Assembly: GCA_022566735.1 (NCBI GenBank)
Contig: JADFIG010000005.1
Location: 119,821-183,820 of the forward strand
DNA length: 64,000 nucleotides
Source of the DNA: Pseudomonadota bacterium
Lineage (GTDB): Bacteria > Pseudomonadota > Gammaproteobacteria > Burkholderiales > Burkholderiaceae_C
Reading direction: 5' to 3'
A program made the translations under genes and the position numbers. Under the pieces are notes generated by a model that was not told the DNA's origin, searched no databases, and saw nothing but the letters and a program-made list of their open reading frames with translations. Below are positions 1 to 9,065 of the stretch, in pieces (position 1 is the first letter of the stretch; every line of letters begins with the position of its first letter).

Positions 1-469
1 CGACGACAAGAGCGATGTCATCGAGGCCGTGGCCAACCAGGACACGCTGGACGCCAACAAGGACCTGCTCAAGGACGACGAGCTGGTGGTCATCACCGGC
101 AAGGTGCAGAACGACCGCTTCTCCGGCGGCCTGCGCCTGAACGTGCAGCAGGTCATGGGCCTGGCCCAGGCGCGTTGCCGCCATGCGCGCTTCGTGCGCC
201 TGCAGGCAGCGGGCTCGCAGCTGCCGGTGGCCGAGTTGCTGCGCGAGTTCCCGGCCAAGCGCATCGAAGCGCCGCAGCCGGACCTGCCCGACACCTTCCA
301 GGGCCTGCCCATCCGCGTGGTGGTGGAGCGCCGCACGCCCGGTCTGTCGGCGCGCGCCGAGCTGGACCTGGGCGATGCGGCCCGCGTCTTCCCCAGCGAG
401 CAGGCCTTGCTGCGTTGCAAGGAGCTGATGCCGCAGGCGCAGGCCCAGGTCGTGTACGGCGAAGGCTGA
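1..469 (+). CDS. dnaE: DNA polymerase III alpha subunit, C-terminal fragment
   Basis: This is the last ~155 residues of the replicative polymerase subunit; the gene begins left of the window and is read in the frame starting at base 2. The stretch D-D-E-L-V-V-I-T-G-K-V followed by FSGGLRLNVQQVMGL is the OB-fold region and trailing segment at the end of bacterial DnaE, which helps direct the polymerase on single-stranded DNA within the holoenzyme. It ends with TGA at 467-469, and the stop codon of the convergent acyl-CoA dehydrogenase gene starts at the very next base, so there is no room for a separate terminator. The family call rests on the C-terminal part only; the polymerase and PHP domains are not in view. 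Confidence 0.9.
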   Translation, partial: DDKSDVIEAVANQDTLDANKDLLKDDELVVITGKVQNDRFSGGLRLNVQQVMGLAQARCRHARFVRLQAAGSQLPVAELLREFPAKRIEAPQPDLPDTFQGLPIRVVVERRTPGLSARAELDLGDAARVFPSEQALLRCKELMPQAQAQVVYGEG

Positions 470-2254
470 TCAGAACTGATCGTCGCGCAGCGCCAGCGTG
501 CTGCTGGCGCCATTGACCACGCGGTCGCGCCAGGCCGGGGCGTCCACCAGCACGTGGTGCAGGTGGTGCTGGGCGGTGGCCACCTTGGCCGACAGCTGGG
601 CGCTGTCACCCTCGTTGCGCGACAGCTGAGCCTGTGCGGCTTCGGCGGCGCGTGCCATCAGCCAGGCCCCGATCACCGTGCCCGACAGGTGCAGGTAGGG
701 CACGGCGCCGGCCGCGCTGGCCGCTGGTTGCTGCGGGCCACAGGTCAGCAGCCATTCGGTGGCTTGCGACATGGCGTCGAGGCCGCGTTGCAGGCCCAGG
801 CCCAGCGGGCGCAGGGCCGCGTCTTCGGCTTCGGCCAGGCGGTGGGCGTCGGCCGACATGCTGCGCAGCAGGGCCTTCATCGTCACGCCGCCCTCGCGCA
901 TCAGCTTGCGGCCGATGAGGTCGTTGGCCTGGATGCCGGTCGTGCCTTCGTAGATGGTGGTGATGCGGGCGTCGCGCAGGTGCTGCGCCGCGCCGGTTTC
1001 TTCGATGAAGCCCATGCCGCCATGCACCTGCACGCCATCGGCCACGACGAGTTGTGCCGTCTCCGTGCACCAGCCCTTGACGATGGGGATGAGCAGGTCG
1101 ACCATGGCCTGCTTCTGTGCGCGCACCGCCTCGTCGGGGTGGCCGTGGGCGCGGTCCATCTCGCCGGCGGCGAAGTAGGCCAGGGCGCGCATGGCTTCCA
1201 CGCGGGCCTTCATCGTCATCAGCATGCGGCGCACATCGGGGTGGCCAATGATGGCGGGCGAGCCTTCCACCAGGGTGCGGCCCTGCACGCGGTCGAGCGC
1301 GTAGGCGCGGGCCCGCTGGTAGGCGCGCTCGGCGATGGCCACGCCTTCGAGGCCGACGTTGAGGCGGGCGTGGTTCATCATCGTGAACATGTAGCCCAGG
1401 CCCTTGTGCGCTTCGCCCACCAGGTAGCCGATGGCGCCGCCCTGGTCACCGAAGGACATCACCGCCGTGGGGCTGGCGTGGATGCCCAGCTTGTGCTCGA
1501 TGGCCGTGCACATCAGGTCGTTGCGCGCGCCCAGCGAGCCATCTTCGTTGACCAGGAACTTCGGGCAGACGAACAGCGAGATGCCCTTGACGCCCGCGGG
1601 CGCGTCCGGCAGGCGGGCCAGCACGAGGTGGACGATGTTCTCGGCCATGTCGTGCTCACCCCAGGTGATGAAGATCTTGTTGCCGCTGACGCGGTAGTGG
1701 TCGCCTTCGGGCACGGCCTTGCTGCGGATGGCCGAGAGGTCGGAGCCAGCCTGGGGCTCGGTCAGGTTCATGGTGCCGGTCCACTGGCCGGACACCATCT
1801 TGGGCAGGAAGCGCTGCTGCAGCTCCGGCGTGGCGTGGCGGGCCAGGGCCTCGACGGCGCCCAGGGTCAGCATCTGGCACAGCGAGAACGCCATGTTCGA
1901 CGACTTCCACATCTCCAGCACGGCGGTGGACACGGCCGTGGGCAGGCCCTGGCCACCGAATTCGGGCGAGGCGGGCATGCCGTTCCAGCCGGTCTCGCAG
2001 AACTGGGCATAGGCTTGCTTGAAGCCATCGGCGCTGTGCACCACGCCCTGGTCCCAGCGGGCGCCTTGCTGGTCACCGGACCAGTTGATGGGGTCGAGCA
2101 CGCCGGTGGCGAAGCGGCCGGCTTCTTCCAGGATGGCTTCGACCAGGTCGGGGGAGGTTTCTTCGAAGCCGGGTTGGGCGCAGATGGCGTCGAGGCCGGC
2201 GACTTCCTGCAGCGTGAAGAGCATGTCGCGCAGGGGGGCTTGGTAAGCAGACAT
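470..2254 (-). CDS. acyl-CoA dehydrogenase (DmdC-like subfamily)
   Basis: A 594-residue flavoprotein expected to make an alpha-beta double bond in an acyl-CoA and pass electrons to ETF. Visible family features are the FAD/substrate signature TEPQAGSDLSAI near residue 165, the IYEGTTGIQ stretch with the usual catalytic glutamate near 435, and a long C-terminal extension that makes it larger than the ~380-residue short/medium-chain enzymes. This size and the N-terminus (YQAPLRDMLFTLQEVAGL) match the subfamily containing 3-methylmercaptopropionyl-CoA dehydrogenase; the actual substrate cannot be read from sequence. I chose ATG at 2254, where family proteins begin, over a TTG 15 bases upstream. 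It is the last gene of a minus-strand run with an acyl-CoA ligase and an acetate-type symporter, suggesting carboxylate uptake, activation and oxidation. Confidence 0.88.
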   Translation of the reverse strand: MSAYQAPLRDMLFTLQEVAGLDAICAQPGFEETSPDLVEAILEEAGRFATGVLDPINWSGDQQGARWDQGVVHSADGFKQAYAQFCETGWNGMPASPEFGGQGLPTAVSTAVLEMWKSSNMAFSLCQMLTLGAVEALARHATPELQQRFLPKMVSGQWTGTMNLTEPQAGSDLSAIRSKAVPEGDHYRVSGNKIFITWGEHDMAENIVHLVLARLPDAPAGVKGISLFVCPKFLVNEDGSLGARNDLMCTAIEHKLGIHASPTAVMSFGDQGGAIGYLVGEAHKGLGYMFTMMNHARLNVGLEGVAIAERAYQRARAYALDRVQGRTLVEGSPAIIGHPDVRRMLMTMKARVEAMRALAYFAAGEMDRAHGHPDEAVRAQKQAMVDLLIPIVKGWCTETAQLVVADGVQVHGGMGFIEETGAAQHLRDARITTIYEGTTGIQANDLIGRKLMREGGVTMKALLRSMSADAHRLAEAEDAALRPLGLGLQRGLDAMSQATEWLLTCGPQQPAASAAGAVPYLHLSGTVIGAWLMARAAEAAQAQLSRNEGDSAQLSAKVATAQHHLHHVLVDAPAWRDRVVNGASSTLALRDDQF

Positions 2255-2333
2255 CGGGGGAGCTTTCAATGCGATGACCCCGGGGGCCCGCGAAGGCCAC
2301 CGAGGTCGGTTTCAGATCAGACGGAGAGGGGTG

Positions 2334-4007
2334 TCAGTGCGCGCTGGCTGCGGCCGCACCGATGCCGGTCTGGGCACGCACGTCCTGGTCGTGGTAGCCG
2401 GCGATGTCCTTCGCGGCGCGGGCGCTGCGGTCGGTCACCGAGAACAGCCAGGTCACGAAAAAGGCCAGGGGCATCGAGAACAGGGCCGGGTGCTCGTAGG
2501 GGAAGATGGGCTTGGCGTTGCCCAGCACCACCACCCACACGGCCTTGGACAGCACGACGAAGACCACGGCCGAAACCAGGCCGGCCACGCCGCCGATCAG
2601 CGCGCCGCGCGTCGTCAGGCCCTTCCAGTACAGCGACAGGATCAGCACCGGGAAGTTGGCCGAGGCCGCGATGCCGAAGGTCAGGCCCACCAGGAAGGCC
2701 ACGTTCTGCTTCTCGAACAGGATGCCCAGGATGACGGCGACGATGCCCAGCCCGATGGAGGCGAACTTGGAGACGCGCATCTCCTCGGCTTCCGTGGCTT
2801 CGCCCTTGCGCAGCACGCGGGCATAGATGTCGTGGGCGATGGACGAGGCACCGGCCAGCGCCAGGCCCGAAACCACCGCCAGGATGGTGGCGAACGCCAC
2901 GGCCGACAGGAAGCCCAGGAACAGGTTGCCGCCGACGGCCTTGGCCAGGTGCATCACCGGCATGTTGTTGCCGCCGATCAGCTTGCCGCCGACCTCGCCC
3001 TTCTCGAAGAACTGCGGGTCCTGGCCGACGATCACGATGGCCGCCAGGCCCAGCAGGCACACGACCAGGAAGAACAGGCCGATGAAGCCGCTGGCCACGA
3101 AGACCGACTTGCGCGCCTCCTTGGCATTGGGCACGGTGAAGAAGCGCATCATGATGTGCGGCAGGCCGGCCGTGCCGAAGACCAGGCCCAGCGACAGCGA
3201 GGTCGCCGTGATCGGGTCGGCCAGCATGCTGCCCGGACGCATGATGGCGCCGCCATCCTTGTGCGCGGCGACGGCCGACGAAGCCAGCGTTTCCACGCTG
3301 AAGCCGAACTGGCTCATCGCCAGGGCCAGCAGCAGCAGGCCGCCCGACAGCAGCAGCACCGCCTTGATGATCTGCACCCAGGTGGTGGCGATCATGCCGC
3401 CGAAGGTGACGTAGACCACCATCAGCACGCCCACCACGGCCACGGCCACGGGATAGTCCAGGCCGAACAGCAGCTTGATGAGCTGGCCTGCGCCGACCAT
3501 CTGCACGATCAGGTAGAAGCACACCACCGTCAGCGAGGAGAAGGCCGCAAACGTCCGGATCGAGCTTTGCTGCAAGCGGTAGGACGCGATGTCGGCGAAG
3601 GTGAAGCGGCCCAGGTTGCGCATGCGCTCGGCCAGCATGAACAGGATCACCGGCCAGCCGATGAAGAAGCTGATGGTGTAGACGAAGCCGTCGTAGCCAC
3701 GCAGGAAGACCAGCGAGCTCAGGCCCAGCAGCGTGGCCGCGGACATGTAGTCGCCCGCGATGGCCAGGCCGTTCTGGAAGCCCGTGATGCCGCCGCCGGC
3801 GGTGTAGAAGTCCGAGGCCGAGGTGGTGCGCTTGGCCGCCCAGTAGGTGATGCCCAGCGTGCCCAGCACGAACACCAGGAACATGGCGATGGCCGTCAGG
3901 TTGATGGGCTGCTTTTGCGTCTGCGTGACGTCGGCCGGACCGGCCAGCACGCAGGTGGCGGCCAGCAGGGCGGTCGAGGCGATGAGTGCCTTGAGGGTGG
4001 TCTTCAT
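2334..4007 (-). CDS. actP: cation/acetate symporter ActP (sodium:solute symporter family)
   Basis: A 557-residue inner-membrane symporter for acetate or other short monocarboxylates, driven by cation gradient. It has a cleavable-looking N-terminus ([18 protein letters not shown]), then about 13 hydrophobic segments with the SSS-family core: the [17 protein letters not shown] stretch near residue 65, [11 protein letters not shown] near 87, and the [18 protein letters not shown] segment near 290 that is typical of ActP. The start codon overlaps the stop of the upstream DUF485 gene by 4 bases, the standard yjcH-actP arrangement, so the two are translationally coupled. With the ligase upstream and the dehydrogenase downstream, the substrate could be an acid other than acetate. 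Confidence 0.93.
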   Translation of the reverse strand: MKTTLKALIASTALLAATCVLAGPADVTQTQKQPINLTAIAMFLVFVLGTLGITYWAAKRTTSASDFYTAGGGITGFQNGLAIAGDYMSAATLLGLSSLVFLRGYDGFVYTISFFIGWPVILFMLAERMRNLGRFTFADIASYRLQQSSIRTFAAFSSLTVVCFYLIVQMVGAGQLIKLLFGLDYPVAVAVVGVLMVVYVTFGGMIATTWVQIIKAVLLLSGGLLLLALAMSQFGFSVETLASSAVAAHKDGGAIMRPGSMLADPITATSLSLGLVFGTAGLPHIMMRFFTVPNAKEARKSVFVASGFIGLFFLVVCLLGLAAIVIVGQDPQFFEKGEVGGKLIGGNNMPVMHLAKAVGGNLFLGFLSAVAFATILAVVSGLALAGASSIAHDIYARVLRKGEATEAEEMRVSKFASIGLGIVAVILGILFEKQNVAFLVGLTFGIAASANFPVLILSLYWKGLTTRGALIGGVAGLVSAVVFVVLSKAVWVVVLGNAKPIFPYEHPALFSMPLAFFVTWLFSVTDRSARAAKDIAGYHDQDVRAQTGIGAAAASAH

Positions 4008-4312
4008 GTGTTGCGCTCCACGATCTCGCGGGTCAGTTGGTCGAACTCGGTGTTGGCACGGCGCACGTACAGGCCGGTCAGCAGCCAGGAGCCGGCGATC
4101 AGCACGGCGCCCACGGGCACGCCCACGGTCAGGGTGCTGCCCTCGAACAGGGCCTGGGCGAAGATGCCGGGGGCGAAGGCGACCACGGCCATGAAGGCGT
4201 AGTAGGCGCCCAGCACCACGATCGACAGGGTCAGGGCCAGGCGGCCGCGCCGCTGGACGAGTTGCTTGAAGGCGGGGTCGGACTCGACCCGGCGGTAGAT
4301 GTCTTGGCTCAT
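4004..4312 (-). CDS. yjcH: DUF485 membrane protein (YjcH family)
   Basis: A 102-residue protein with two hydrophobic segments (about residues 25-50 and 58-80), [18 protein letters not shown] near the start and a short charged C-terminus. This is the DUF485 family, whose members nearly always sit directly before actP; a helper or assembly role for the symporter is assumed but not established. It overlaps actP by 4 bases and starts 40 bases after the acyl-CoA ligase stop, which supports a single transcript. Confidence 0.9.
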   Translation of the reverse strand: MSQDIYRRVESDPAFKQLVQRRGRLALTLSIVVLGAYYAFMAVVAFAPGIFAQALFEGSTLTVGVPVGAVLIAGSWLLTGLYVRRANTEFDQLTREIVERNT

Positions 4313-4352
4313 CTGGTGTGTCCTCGTTGAAAGTCTTGGCGGCGGGCGCCGC

Positions 4353-5993
4353 TCACTCGATGGCGCTGGCCGACTTCACCTGCTGGCGCAGCATGAACTT
4401 CTGGACCTTGCCGGTGGCCGTCTTGGGCAACTCGCCGAAGACGATGCGCTTGGGCACCTTGTAGCGGGCGATGTGCTCGCGGCAGAAGGTGATCAGCTCG
4501 TCCTGGCTGACTTCCTGGCCGGGCTTGAGCTCGACGAAGGCGCAGGGCACCTCGCCCCACTTGGCGTCGGGCTCGGCCACCACGGCAGCCAGCATCACGG
4601 CGGGGTGGTGGTGCAAGGCGTCTTCGACCTCGACGGAGGAGATGTTCTCGCCGCCGGAGATGATCACGTCCTTGCTGCGGTCCTTGATCTTGATGTAGCC
4701 GCTGGCGTCGCGCACGGCCAGGTCGCCGGTGTGGAACCAGCCACCTTCGAAGGCCTCCTGCGTGGCCGCCTCGTTCTTGAGGTAGCCCTTCATCACCACG
4801 TTGCCGCGGAAGCAGATCTCGCCGATGGTGTGGTCGTCCCAGGGCACGGGCTGCAGGGTCTCGGGGTTGAGCACGGTGACCTCTTCCTGCAGCGCATAGG
4901 GCACGCCCTGGCGGCCGTTGAGGCGGGCGCGCTCTTCCAGCGGCAGGCTGGCCCACTCTTCCTGCTTGGCGCAGACGGCGGCCGGGCCATAGACCTCGGT
5001 CAGGCCATAGACGTGGGTGAGGTTGATGCCCGCGGCCTCGCAGCCCTCGATCACAGCCACCGGCGGCGCGGCCCCGGCGATCAGGCCGTTGACCGTGTGG
5101 TTCAGGCCTTCGCGCAGCTTGGGCGGCGCGCTGATCATCATGTTGTAGATGATGGGGGCGCCGCACATGTGCGTGACGTGGTGTGTCTTGAGCAGCCAGT
5201 AGATGACCGACGGGTCGATGCGGCGCAGGCACACGCTGGTGCCGGCGACCAGGGCCATCGTCCAGGGGAAGCACCAGCCATTGCAGTGGAACATCGGCAG
5301 CGTCCACAGGTAGGTGGCGTGCTGCGGCAGGCTCCAGGAGATGACGTTGCTGGCCGAGTTCAGGTAGGCGCCGCGGTGGTGGGTGACCACGCCCTTGGGG
5401 TTGCCGGTGGTGCCCGAGGTGTAGTTCAGGGCGATGGCGTCCCACTCGTCGGCGGGCAGGAAGCCGGTGGGCTGCGGGTCGCCCTCGGCCAGCAGGGCCT
5501 CGTAGTTCAGGCTGCCCAGGTGCTCGCCGGCGGGGGCCGTGTCGTCCTCGACGTCGATGACGAGGATGTGGTGCTTCACCATGGTCAGCGCCTTGCCGAC
5601 CACCTTGGAGAATTCACGGTCGGTCAGCAGCACGCGGGCGTTGCCGTGGTCCAGCATGAAGGCGATGGCTTCGGCGTCCAGGCGGGTGTTGAGCGTGTTG
5701 AGCACGGCACCCGTCATCGGCACGCCGAAGTGGGCCTCCAGCATGGCGGGCACGTTGGGCAGCATCACGGCCACCGTGTCGCCCCGGCCGATGCCGCGCG
5801 CACGCAGGGCGCTGGCCAGGCGGCAGCAGCGCGCCTCGGTCTCGGCCCAGGTCTGGCGGTGCTCGCCGTAGACGATGGCCGTGCGGCGCGGGTAGACGGC
5901 CGCGGCGCGGCGCAGGAAGCTCAGTGGCGAAAGACTGACGTGGTTGGCAGAGTTTTTCTCCAAACCGGCGTCATAAGGGTTTACACTAATCAT
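4353..5993 (-). CDS. AMP-dependent acyl-CoA synthetase
   Basis: A 546-residue ANL-superfamily ligase that adenylates a carboxylic acid and transfers it to CoA. Motifs in order: P-loop YTSGTTGNPKG near residue 190, the YGLTE adenine-binding stretch near 330, FHTGDLAVRD near 420, KDRSKDVIISGGENIS near 437, and the C-terminal PKTATGKVQK with the adenylation lysine near 529. The start is ATG 5993, preceded by a clear AAGGAGAG ribosome site; the open frame continues upstream without homology. Sequence style is that of the medium-chain/DmdB-like ligases common in Burkholderiales. It is first of four same-strand genes (ligase, DUF485, ActP, acyl-CoA dehydrogenase). Substrate unknown. Confidence 0.9.
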   Translation of the reverse strand: MISVNPYDAGLEKNSANHVSLSPLSFLRRAAAVYPRRTAIVYGEHRQTWAETEARCCRLASALRARGIGRGDTVAVMLPNVPAMLEAHFGVPMTGAVLNTLNTRLDAEAIAFMLDHGNARVLLTDREFSKVVGKALTMVKHHILVIDVEDDTAPAGEHLGSLNYEALLAEGDPQPTGFLPADEWDAIALNYTSGTTGNPKGVVTHHRGAYLNSASNVISWSLPQHATYLWTLPMFHCNGWCFPWTMALVAGTSVCLRRIDPSVIYWLLKTHHVTHMCGAPIIYNMMISAPPKLREGLNHTVNGLIAGAAPPVAVIEGCEAAGINLTHVYGLTEVYGPAAVCAKQEEWASLPLEERARLNGRQGVPYALQEEVTVLNPETLQPVPWDDHTIGEICFRGNVVMKGYLKNEAATQEAFEGGWFHTGDLAVRDASGYIKIKDRSKDVIISGGENISSVEVEDALHHHPAVMLAAVVAEPDAKWGEVPCAFVELKPGQEVSQDELITFCREHIARYKVPKRIVFGELPKTATGKVQKFMLRQQVKSASAIE

Positions 5994-6152
5994 GCGGCTC
6001 TCCTTGACGGCACCGCCCACGGAATCGCGTGGGGCGATGACGGCCGCGATGATGGGAGACGACCTTTTCATGGCCTCCCAGCAAATGTGACGAATCTTTG
6101 CGCCGGGTTCGGCCACGGAGGCGCAGCCTGCCGATGCGCCGTCCGCGCTGCC

Positions 6153-6158
6153 TACAAT
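6153..6158 (+). promoter_or_regulatory. possible -10 hexamer of a leaderless promoter
   Basis: TACAAT ends 7 bases before the ATG at 6166, and no Shine-Dalgarno sequence is visible in between, so transcription would begin at or next to the start codon. No convincing -35 element is seen. The same spacing recurs before uvrD and ribF in this window, which raises my confidence a little. Confidence 0.4.
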
Positions 6159-6165
6159 CGGCCGC

Positions 6166-8208
6166 ATGCCGATGCCGCCCCGATCTCCCGACACCCCCGA
6201 TGGCGCCTTGTCCGGTGGCCATGACGGTGCCCCGGATGCCGGGCGCGACGGTGGCAAGGACGGCGGCAGCTGGCGCCAGCAGACCCTGCAAGCCGGCCTC
6301 GACCTGCTCGACCAGGGCCTCACCGTCTTCGACTCCTCGCTGCACCTGGTGGCCTGGAACCGCGCCTTCCTGGAGTTGCTGTCCTTCCCGCCGGAGATGA
6401 CGCGCATCGGCGCGCCCTTCGAAAATTTCATCCGCTACAACGCCCAGCGCGGCGAGTACGGTGACGAGCCTGTCGAAGACGCCGTGCGCCAGCGCGTCGA
6501 CCTGGCCCTGCAGTTCCTGCCCCACGACATCGAGCGCGAGCGCCCCGATGGCCGCATCCTGCGCATCACCGGCCAGCCCTTGCCGGGCCACGGCTTCGTC
6601 ACGCTGTACTCCGACGTCACCGAGCAGCGCCGCACCGAGCAGGCGCTGCGCCAGGCCAACCTGGAGCTGGAGTCGCGCGTGCAGGCCCGCACCGCCTCGC
6701 TGCGTCGCAGCGAGCAGCAGATGCGCCTGGTCACCGACTCCATCCCCGCGCTGGTGGCCTATTTCAGCGTGGACCATGGCTACGAGTACATCAACCGCGG
6801 CTACCAGGACTGGTTCGGGCTCGACCCGCAGCACCTCGACCGCGTCAGTGCCCGCGCCTTCCTGGGCCACGAGGTCTACGAGGGCATCCGGCCCTTCGTC
6901 AAGCGCGCGCTGTCGGGCGAGTCCGTCACCTTCGACTACGAGTTGCGCACGCAGGCCGGTGAAGCGCTGAGCGTGCGGACCACCCTGGTGCCCGACCGCG
7001 GCCCCGATGGCTGTGTGGTCGGCTGCTTCGAGCTGACCTTCGACGTCACCGAGCAGAAGCGCTCGCAAGCCCTCATCCTGCGTGCGCAGAAGATGGAGGC
7101 CATGGGCCAGCTGGCCGGCGGCCTGGCGCACGACTTCAACAACATCCTCACCGTCATCCTGGGCAACCTCACGGCCCTGGGCGATGCGCGTGCGGGCGAT
7201 GCGCAGGTCGCCGAGTACACCGAGCCGGCCATCACCGCCGCGCGCCGCGGCGCCGAGCTCATCCGCGGGCTGATGACCTTCGCGCGCCAGCAGCCGCTGC
7301 AAGCCGGTGCCGTCGATGTCGATGCGCTGGTGGCCTCGGTGGTGCGCCTGGTGCGCCCGGCCTTGCCCGCCTGCCTGACCCTGCAGGCCCACACAGGCGA
7401 CGACGCCGCCTGGGTCTGGGCCGACCCCATGCAGCTGGAAAACGCCCTGGTCAACCTCATCCTCAATGCGCGCGACGCCACGCCCGCGTCGGGCCGCATC
7501 GACATCCGCGTCAGGACCAGCGTGCTGGATGCCACGCAGGCCGCGGCCATGCAGCTGCAGCCCGGCGCGCACGTGTGCATCGAGGTGCGCGACGAAGGCG
7601 TGGGCATGGACGCGGCCACGCTGGCGCGCGTCTTCGAGCCCTTCTTCACGACCAAGCGGCCGGGCAGCGGCACCGGCCTGGGCATGGCCATGGTGTACGG
7701 CTTCGTGCGGCAGTCGGGCGGCGTGGTCGATGCGCGCAGCCGGCCGGGCGAGGGCACGGTGGTGAGCCTGTGGCTGCCGGCGGCCGAGGTCCCTGGCGGG
7801 CTGGCCCCGATGGACGACCCCGGCACCGTGCCCGATGCCGCGCGCCGTGGCGTGGCCCTGCTGGTCGAAGACGATGCCGATGTGCGCAAGGTGGTGCGCC
7901 GCAGCCTGCTCGACCTGGGCTATGCCGTCATCGAGGCCGCGCATGGCCAGGAAGGGCTGGAGATCCTGCAGCGCATGGACGGCATCACCCTGCTGCTCAG
8001 CGACGTCATGATGCCCGGCGAGCTGGACGGCCGCGCCCTGGCGCGCCAGGCCCGACGCGAAGGGCTGGCGCGCCACGTGCTGCTGATGAGCGGCTACGCG
8101 CCCGGCATGGACACCCTGACCGACCTGCCCGTGCTGGCCAAGCCCTTCACCACGGCCGAGCTGGCCCAGGCCCTGGCCGCGCTGGGCTCGCTGGAGCCGG
8201 GCGCATGA
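6166..8208 (+). CDS. PAS-domain hybrid sensor histidine kinase
   Basis: A 680-residue, apparently soluble kinase with no membrane segments. Order: Gly/Asp-rich start (1-35), a PAS_7-type sensor near 36-150 (LDQGLTVFDSSLHLVAWN), a short coiled coil, a second PAS near 188-300, a HisKA domain with phospho-acceptor His322 in GGLAHDFNN, a HATPase (NALVNLILNARDA, DEGVGMD, GSGTGLGM) and a C-terminal receiver with Asp613 (LLLSDVMMPGELDG) and the conserved lysine in LAKPF. The layout resembles kinases that sense cytoplasmic or redox signals through PAS cofactors; no signal is identifiable. It overlaps the next gene, a DNA-binding regulator, by ATGA, so the two very probably form a phosphorelay. Confidence 0.92.
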   Translation: MPMPPRSPDTPDGALSGGHDGAPDAGRDGGKDGGSWRQQTLQAGLDLLDQGLTVFDSSLHLVAWNRAFLELLSFPPEMTRIGAPFENFIRYNAQRGEYGDEPVEDAVRQRVDLALQFLPHDIERERPDGRILRITGQPLPGHGFVTLYSDVTEQRRTEQALRQANLELESRVQARTASLRRSEQQMRLVTDSIPALVAYFSVDHGYEYINRGYQDWFGLDPQHLDRVSARAFLGHEVYEGIRPFVKRALSGESVTFDYELRTQAGEALSVRTTLVPDRGPDGCVVGCFELTFDVTEQKRSQALILRAQKMEAMGQLAGGLAHDFNNILTVILGNLTALGDARAGDAQVAEYTEPAITAARRGAELIRGLMTFARQQPLQAGAVDVDALVASVVRLVRPALPACLTLQAHTGDDAAWVWADPMQLENALVNLILNARDATPASGRIDIRVRTSVLDATQAAAMQLQPGAHVCIEVRDEGVGMDAATLARVFEPFFTTKRPGSGTGLGMAMVYGFVRQSGGVVDARSRPGEGTVVSLWLPAAEVPGGLAPMDDPGTVPDAARRGVALLVEDDADVRKVVRRSLLDLGYAVIEAAHGQEGLEILQRMDGITLLLSDVMMPGELDGRALARQARREGLARHVLLMSGYAPGMDTLTDLPVLAKPFTTAELAQALAALGSLEPGA

Positions 8209-8978
8209 ACGGCCGGCCTTTGCCCGGGGCCTTGCCCCTGTCCGCTGCGCCCGACGACGGCCCCGATGCGCCCACGCCGGCGCTCATCTTCGTGGTCGAG
8301 GACGACCTGGCCATCGCCCGCCTGGTGCTGTCCGTGCTGGCCGACTTCGGCTTCAGCGCCGAAGGCTTCACCACCGGCTCGGCCGTGTTGCGCCGCCTGC
8401 AGACGGTCAAGCCCGACCTGTGCATCGTCGACCTCGGCCTGCCCGACATGGACGGGCTGGAGCTGATCCGCCAGATCGCGCAGCAGTCGCACGCCGGGGT
8501 GCTCATCCTCACCGGCCGCGGCCACACGGTGGACCGCGTCATGGGCCTGGAGCTGGGCGGCGACGACTACGTCACCAAGCCCTTCGAGCCGCGCGAGCTG
8601 GTGGCCCGCGTGCGCAGCATCCTGCGGCGGCGCGCACCCCGCACCGGCCTGGTGACGGGCACGCCGCGGCGCTACGCCAGCTTCCTGGGCTGGACGCTGG
8701 ACTGCGCCGCCAACCTGCTGCGCGCCGAAGACGGCACCGAGCACGTGCTGGGCGTGGCCGAGGTGCAGGTGCTGCGGACCTTCCTGGAGCGGCCCCACCA
8801 GATCCTCAGCCGCGAGCAGCTGGTCGGACACCGCGGCCTGTCGCCCACCGACCGCAGCATCGACGTGCGCATCTCGCGCCTGCGCCGCAAGATCGAGACC
8901 GACCCGATGGACCCGCGCATCATCAAGACCGTCTACGGCGCCGGCTATGTGTTCTCGGCCAGCGTGAGCTGGTCGTGA
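8205..8978 (+). CDS. OmpR/PhoB-type response regulator
   Basis: A 257-residue regulator with an N-terminal receiver (acidic pocket VVEDDLA, phospho-acceptor Asp76 in IVDLGLPDMDG, LTGRG switch region, conserved Lys in VTKPFEPRELVARV) and a C-terminal winged helix (ILSREQLVGHRGLSPTDRSIDVRISRLRRKIETDP, shown here as positions ~205-240). The ATG at 8205 overlaps the stop of the hybrid kinase by 4 bases, so it is the cognate output protein in all likelihood. It has an unusual ~25-residue Pro/Asp-rich leader before the receiver. Targets unknown. Confidence 0.93.
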   Translation: MNGRPLPGALPLSAAPDDGPDAPTPALIFVVEDDLAIARLVLSVLADFGFSAEGFTTGSAVLRRLQTVKPDLCIVDLGLPDMDGLELIRQIAQQSHAGVLILTGRGHTVDRVMGLELGGDDYVTKPFEPRELVARVRSILRRRAPRTGLVTGTPRRYASFLGWTLDCAANLLRAEDGTEHVLGVAEVQVLRTFLERPHQILSREQLVGHRGLSPTDRSIDVRISRLRRKIETDPMDPRIIKTVYGAGYVFSASVSWS

Positions 8979-9048
8979 GCCGGGTGGGGCGCCCCGCTTC
9001 GGCGCGGGTGCGGGGGCAGGCACCCCTGGGCTTGTGAAGCCACGCGGG

Positions 9049-9064
9049 CTGTATGAAAATACAG
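9049..9064 (+). promoter_or_regulatory. LexA (SOS) operator
   Basis: CTGTATGAAAATACAG matches the gamma/betaproteobacterial LexA consensus CTGT-N8-ACAG exactly, and its symmetry extends to six bases on each side (CTGTAT/ATACAG). It ends one base before the GTG start of the radical SAM gene. A box in this place would block RNA polymerase at the start site, making the downstream gene DNA-damage inducible. Confidence 0.8.
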
Positions 9065-9065
9065 T

